DNA of 64,000 bases, from positions 930,001-994,000 of the forward strand of contig OZ246008.1 of the NCBI GenBank assembly GCA_965230525.1. Reading direction: 5' to 3'. The notes below the pieces were generated by a model. That model was not told the DNA's origin, searched no databases, and saw only the letters and a program-made list of their open reading frames with translations. This DNA comes from GCA-002733465 sp965230525. GTDB lineage: Bacteria; Pseudomonadota; Gammaproteobacteria; Enterobacterales; Kangiellaceae. This document shows, piece after piece, positions 59,616 through 64,000 of the stretch. Position 1 is the first letter of the stretch. Every line of letters begins with the position of its first letter. The translations under genes and the position numbers were made by a program.

Positions 59616-62600
59616 ATGTTGAAACAACTTCTACTAATATTCACTGTTTTCTTTTCAGTGAGTTTTTTGTTGTCGGCCAGTGCAACTCAGCCCATACCAG
59701 ACGATTTACAACAATGGCAGGGTTGGGTTAAGTATCAACAAGAATATAGAAATTGTCCACTACTGAATGGAAAAGCAACCAACTCTAAAACTAGTTTCCT
59801 TTGCGCATGGCCCGCTCAATTAACCCTTGATGTCAGCTCATCGGGAGTTGCATTTACTCAACAATGGTTAGTCATTGAAGAAAGTAAGGTTCCGTTACCA
59901 GGGGAAAAAAATTATTGGCCTCAAGCAGTAACCGCAAATCAGCAGTCTGTGGTGGTCTTAGAGGAGGCGAATCGTCCTTATGTTATTTTGCCAAAAGGCA
60001 AATTTACACTGAAAGGTGAACTTAAGTGGAATAGCCAACCCGACTCGTTACTTATTCCTTCTCAAGTTGCATTGGTCAAATTATTAATCGAGGGTAAGCA
60101 AACTGAGCATGTTGAACGGCGTCGCGATCGGGTTTGGTTGGGCAGAGAAAGTAAGCCGCAAACCGAACAGCAAGCTTTTGCTAATTTACGCGTTAATCGG
60201 CTCATAACAGACAATCACCCGATGGAAATGACGGTTGCGGTCAATTTAGATGTAGGTGGCGCAGCCAGAGAAATGACCCTCACTCAATTTGATCTCAAAA
60301 AGCTCCAATTAAAATCGATTGATTCAGCTTTAAACGCGCGTGTCGACAGCCAAGGTAACTTGCTAGTACAAGTGAAGCCGGGAAGTCATCAGGTGCAATT
60401 GAGGTTTAAAATTCATGGCTTTCCTTCGAAAATAAACCTTACAGAAACCGGTGAGCATTGGCCGAAACAAGAAATTTGGGCCTACCAAAATAATGAGCGA
60501 TTACGATCGACACAGATCGAAAATGTTGCACCAATTGATGCTAACCAAGGGTTTATGTCTGGCTGGTCGCAATTTCCGCATTATGTTATCAGTCAGGGTG
60601 AGACCTTTGTGATAAATCAACGAACTCGTGGACTGTCTCACAATGCAGACTCGTTAATTTTAAATCGAGAGATGTGGTTAAGCTTTGATCATCAAACTTA
60701 TTATTTCTTCGACAGTATCAGTGGTTCCAAGTCGAAAGACTGGCGAGTCAACACCCTTTCCGACTACCGCTTGACTCAGTTAAGTAATCATGACCAAGAG
60801 AGGTTGATTACTTACGATCAGCAGAATCGAACCGGAGCGGAAATTCGCACACCCACCATCAATATTAAAGCCAGTGGTGAAGTAGCTAGCAATCAAATGA
60901 AGCATGCCTCCGGTTGGGATATGGAGTTTGCCAGCTCAAATGTAACCGTTAATATTCCACCAGGAAGAAAACTGATTTCAATATCCGGTGCCGATTCAAC
61001 CACTGGTGATTGGGTTAGTCGCTGGAATTTAGTTGATTTATTTTTCATTTTAATCACGGTGGCATTGGTGTTCAAAGTATTTGGAATTTTGCCGAGTATT
61101 TTTGCTTTGATGACCCTATGCTTAAGTTACCACGAGACCAACATGCCAATGTTTTTATGGTTTAATTTTACCGTTGCATTGAGCTTGGCAAAGAAAATAA
61201 ATCGCACTAACCTGAATAAATTTCTTACGATCTATAAATGGGTTTCAACTGGCTTATTACTGCTGGTGTTGCTGCCTTTCTTGGCTGAACAGATTAGGTT
61301 CACTCTGCATCCACAACTTGAGTTAAATCGCTCTCTTGGTTATCAGCAAGCCACAAAATCAAAGGAATTTATAACGGCTGATTTTGCTGCAGTAGAAGAG
61401 CTTGCAGAGTCACCGCCCGTCGCGGAGAGTCGAGTAAGATCGACATCGGCGGAAAAAGTTGTGGTAACTGGAAGTCGATACTCTCAACAAAGTGTTGAAA
61501 ATAGTTACGAGCAAGACGCGGTTATTCAAGCGGGCAAAGGGCGTCCCGATTGGAGTTGGCAAACCGCAAGTTATAGTTGGAACGGGCCAGTGAAGGGCGA
61601 TGAAATTGTGCGCCTTGTTGTATTGCCCGACTATGCGGTTAAACTGATGAGGATTGCAATTATTATACTTTCGTTATTATGGTTGCTTTCAATGCTGAGT
61701 AAAGAAGGCGAAATGGGGCGAAAGATTAAGTCGCTTATCACTTCAACAGCAAAGAGCAAAGTAACGGCAACAGTTTTTGCGCTTTGTTTGTTATTTCCCT
61801 TGAGTAGTCAGCTCCATGCCGATCAAATACCGAGTGAGGAGATGCTCTCAAAGTTACAGCAGCGGCTCTACCCTGCGCCCGAATGCTTGCCCGACTGTGT
61901 CAATCTCGCCAATGCCACTTTGCGAGTGAGTGAACAGGATTTAACCTTGTCACTTGACTATCACAGTGGGGCTGAGCTCGCTGCGCTAGTTCCTAATTCA
62001 TCTGATTGGCGGATTGATTCGTTAAGCCTCAATGGCAAAGTGCTTAATCATCTTTGGAAAAATAGTGAGGGAGCCTGGGTCAAGTTACCGCGCGGCGTAT
62101 CAGAATTGACGATACGCGCGAAGTTAAAAAACAAAACCAACTTATCAATTCAGTTTGCCGAGCAGCCGAAAGCATTTTTATCACAGCTAAATGGATGGGA
62201 GATTTCAGGTACTAGTGGAAACCGCATGGTCAGCAATAGTATCCAGTTAACCCGGATTGCCCTAGCGAATAATCTGCAAACAAAAAATGCCAATAACTTG
62301 CCGGTCGCGCAAGAGCAATCAATTGAAGATTTAATCTTGGTAACCAGACGACTCAACATTGCGACTCAGTGGACCATTGATACTTATGTTACTCGTCAAG
62401 CGCCACGACAAGGTACCATTACCACGGATGTTCCCCTACTCAGTTTTGAACAACCGTTAGAGATGACGGAGCACATAAAAGGCAACAAAATGAAAGTGGT
62501 GATCCCGAATAACAGTCACCGTATTCATTGGCGTTCCCGAATGAAAAGCACTGAGCCACTGACCACAGAAAGCGCGTCTCAGCAAACTAATGCGCAACAG

Positions 62601-63770
62601 GCTAATTTCGAAATGACAGCTTTGAACGAGCCAAATATTAGTGAATCTTGGGAAATTCTGGTTTATCCAAACTGGAACATTAATATTCAAGGAATTCCTG
62701 CGGTAATGCCTGCAAACTTAGCACCCACGAGTTATTGGGTGTACCAATATTTTCCTCGTCCCGGCGAAAAAATAACATTTGGTTTAACTAAACCACCGGC
62801 AGCAAAAGGTGCGTCAGTTGCTATATCAAAAGTGCAGCAAGTTCATACGGTCAGTAAGCGTAAAACTTCGAGCCTAATAAAAATTGACTATCGAGCAACT
62901 CGTGCAGAAACCATTAATATCGAACTTGGTGAAGCGCAATTGAAAAGCGTTAAACAAGACTCCCGTGCGGTTAACTTAGCGCCAGTCGATGGTGTGTTGT
63001 CCCTTGCCCTTTTGCCAGGCAAACACCAACTCGAACTCGAACTAGAAACGGCCAAATCGATAGGTTTTAAGTTTTCATTAGATGATATTAAAATTGATCA
63101 GTCTTATAGCAATCTATTTACGCAAGTGACTTTGCCGCAAAATAGGTGGTTGCTGTCAGCTTCCGGTCCCGGTTATGGCCCCGCCATTGTGTACTGGGGC
63201 GAATTGATCTTTTTTATTCTATTAGCCTTCGGTTTAAGCAAGTTGCCTTTTTCACCGCTTAGTTACTTACAGTGGTTAATTCTTGGCTTAGGAATGAGTA
63301 CATTCTCATGGCCTGCATTAGCTCTAGTTTCGGTGTGGTTATTGGCGAGCGAATGGCGAAGACAAAATAAAAATGTGTTTAAGGATCACCAGATTGCTTT
63401 AAGTTGGCTCACAGTGTTTTCGACAGTGGTAGCTGTTTTTGCGCTCGTCTTGGCGGTGCCCTACGGATTACTCCAGTCCCCTGATATGGGAGTGAGAGGT
63501 AATAGTTCATACGCCAATCATTTAGTTTGGTTTTTGGATCAGGGCGAGCAGTCACTCGGTAGTTTCGCGGTTTACACATTACCCTTATGGGCATACAAAG
63601 CCATGATGCTAATTTGGTCAACTTGGTTAAGTGTGACCTTAATCAAATGGTTAGGTTGGATCTGGAATGATTTAGCGGATGCGCCTTTTCGACAAAGCCC
63701 AATTCTTAAAAGAGAACCTGTGAGTAAAAAGCAAGTGATCCAAGAGAAAGGAGAAAAGCCCAAAGGGTAG
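59616..63770 (+). CDS. 1384-aa membrane protein with internal duplication, unknown function
   Basis: From the ATG at 59616 (AAAGGA upstream) the product has a signal peptide (LLLIFTVFFSVSFLLSASA) and two large extracytoplasmic beta-rich regions. Region 1 is residues ~25-475. Hydrophobic helices follow near 480-520 and 545-575, then a linker containing VVVTGSRYS, then a helix near 680. A second signal-like helix (KVTATVFALCLLFPLSSQLHA) leads to region 2 (~735-1180), which starts with Cys-rich ECLPDC and repeats the order of region 1: Gly/Asn turns, L-LPRG---L-I-A-LK. The C-terminus has three or more membrane helices (SYLQWLILGLGMS, WLTVFSTVVAVFALVLAVPYG, and more). Possibly a fused pair of similar proteins. 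No known family. It follows the GTPase operon by 251 bases. Confidence 0.6.
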   Translation: MLKQLLLIFTVFFSVSFLLSASATQPIPDDLQQWQGWVKYQQEYRNCPLLNGKATNSKTSFLCAWPAQLTLDVSSSGVAFTQQWLVIEESKVPLPGEKNYWPQAVTANQQSVVVLEEANRPYVILPKGKFTLKGELKWNSQPDSLLIPSQVALVKLLIEGKQTEHVERRRDRVWLGRESKPQTEQQAFANLRVNRLITDNHPMEMTVAVNLDVGGAAREMTLTQFDLKKLQLKSIDSALNARVDSQGNLLVQVKPGSHQVQLRFKIHGFPSKINLTETGEHWPKQEIWAYQNNERLRSTQIENVAPIDANQGFMSGWSQFPHYVISQGETFVINQRTRGLSHNADSLILNREMWLSFDHQTYYFFDSISGSKSKDWRVNTLSDYRLTQLSNHDQERLITYDQQNRTGAEIRTPTINIKASGEVASNQMKHASGWDMEFASSNVTVNIPPGRKLISISGADSTTGDWVSRWNLVDLFFILITVALVFKVFGILPSIFALMTLCLSYHETNMPMFLWFNFTVALSLAKKINRTNLNKFLTIYKWVSTGLLLLVLLPFLAEQIRFTLHPQLELNRSLGYQQATKSKEFITADFAAVEELAESPPVAESRVRSTSAEKVVVTGSRYSQQSVENSYEQDAVIQAGKGRPDWSWQTASYSWNGPVKGDEIVRLVVLPDYAVKLMRIAIIILSLLWLLSMLSKEGEMGRKIKSLITSTAKSKVTATVFALCLLFPLSSQLHADQIPSEEMLSKLQQRLYPAPECLPDCVNLANATLRVSEQDLTLSLDYHSGAELAALVPNSSDWRIDSLSLNGKVLNHLWKNSEGAWVKLPRGVSELTIRAKLKNKTNLSIQFAEQPKAFLSQLNGWEISGTSGNRMVSNSIQLTRIALANNLQTKNANNLPVAQEQSIEDLILVTRRLNIATQWTIDTYVTRQAPRQGTITTDVPLLSFEQPLEMTEHIKGNKMKVVIPNNSHRIHWRSRMKSTEPLTTESASQQTNAQQANFEMTALNEPNISESWEILVYPNWNINIQGIPAVMPANLAPTSYWVYQYFPRPGEKITFGLTKPPAAKGASVAISKVQQVHTVSKRKTSSLIKIDYRATRAETINIELGEAQLKSVKQDSRAVNLAPVDGVLSLALLPGKHQLELELETAKSIGFKFSLDDIKIDQSYSNLFTQVTLPQNRWLLSASGPGYGPAIVYWGELIFFILLAFGLSKLPFSPLSYLQWLILGLGMSTFSWPALALVSVWLLASEWRRQNKNVFKDHQIALSWLTVFSTVVAVFALVLAVPYGLLQSPDMGVRGNSSYANHLVWFLDQGEQSLGSFAVYTLPLWAYKAMMLIWSTWLSVTLIKWLGWIWNDLADAPFRQSPILKREPVSKKQVIQEKGEKPKG

Positions 63771-63982
63771 CGCTGGAATCTTAGATTTTGATTTAACCAC
63801 GAACCGATAAATTAACAGAACAACAATAGGCTTTAGCTAGTGTTAGAGTTGAAGTCTTTTGAAGTCTAGCAAAGTCAGCAGATCCCGGTATTTAGCCGTT
63901 GCCATATAATGACCTTTGATAGAAGATAAATTCAAAGCGAATAACAACAACCAACATATTGAATGGCCACTTGTTTGCGGAC

Positions 63983-64000
63983 AAAAAAAAAGCCTAGCTA
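63983..64000 (-). terminator. half of a minus-strand terminator cut by the window end
   Basis: On the minus strand this reads TAGCTAGGC followed by nine Ts. That is the right arm and U-run of an intrinsic terminator whose left arm would lie beyond the window. The 230-base stretch 63771-64000 shows nothing else. Confidence 0.35.

Noticed and set aside
61440..61500. VVVTGSRYS as the plug start of a TonB-dependent receptor
   Set aside because: It resembles a TonB-receptor N-terminal segment, but it lies in the middle of a 1384-aa protein between membrane helices, with no plug or barrel strands after it.
1..64000. tRNA, rRNA, CRISPR arrays, insertion sequences, prophage genes
   Set aside because: I looked for cloverleaf ends, regularly spaced repeats and transposase or phage structural genes and found none I can support.

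Overview
The window looks like a chromosomal segment of a moderately AT-rich, heterotrophic, probably marine gammaproteobacterium. The reasons are the family mix (NhaA, PurE/PurK, MtfA, YebE-type DUF533, RhtB exporters, CIA30 and TIGR02450 proteins, many secreted peptidases and amidohydrolases) and the abundance of two-domain regulators. A Kangiellaceae- or Alteromonadales-like host is my guess only. I saw no rRNA, tRNA, CRISPR array, transposase or integrase gene.

Region by region. 0.5-2 kb: a patatin-like lipase and a small secreted NTF2-like protein. 2.3-9.8 kb: a type VI secretion accessory cluster (DUF2169 protein, thiolase-fold pseudo-synthase, DUF4150 PAAR-like tip protein), then a 496-aa HExxH metallopeptidase and five small genes from two alternating paralogous families (A-B-A-B-A). 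A sixth related gene lies on the opposite strand. The layout reads as effector plus a tandem immunity array. 9.8-15.7 kb: MtfA-like peptidase, S9 peptidase lipoprotein and a DUF885-like protein. 15.8-19.4 kb: a MocR regulator divergent from GNAT, PaiB and LysE genes. 19.6-22.2 kb: DUF533, NhaA and an orphan Rap1a/Tai protein. 22.4-26.4 kb: a LysR regulator followed by a bicarbonate transporter (SbtA family) packed in an apparent operon with purE and purK. The transporter could feed bicarbonate to PurK. 26.4-33.7 kb: an HxlR regulator with two near-identical operators, amidohydrolase, redox and membrane proteins.

33.7-45.5 kb is a plastic accessory stretch. It holds the severed tail of an amidohydrolase gene, a second copy (about 420-460 bp) of the end and downstream flank of an erythromycin-esterase-like gene, and a small cluster of attC-type sites with gene cassettes but no integrase (39.1-40.9 kb), one cassette encoding an HNH plus SEC-C protein. 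45.5-54 kb: AlkD-like repair protein, cupin, SDR/HxlR pair with its own repeat operator, serine hydrolase, S15 peptidase and a CadC-type regulator.

54.3-59.4 kb is a compact operon: coiled-coil protein, membrane-anchored OmpA-domain protein, a Ras/Rab-like small GTPase and a PAS-GGDEF-EAL protein. It suggests an envelope-linked GTPase switch coupled to c-di-GMP turnover. 59.6-63.8 kb holds one unrecognised 1384-aa membrane protein with signs of internal duplication.

The two best candidates for undescribed biology are the metallopeptidase/immunity array (4.9-9.8 kb) and the small-GTPase operon (54.3-59.4 kb). SbtA-PurE-PurK and the cassette cluster come next. All calls rest on reading motifs by eye; no database search was run.
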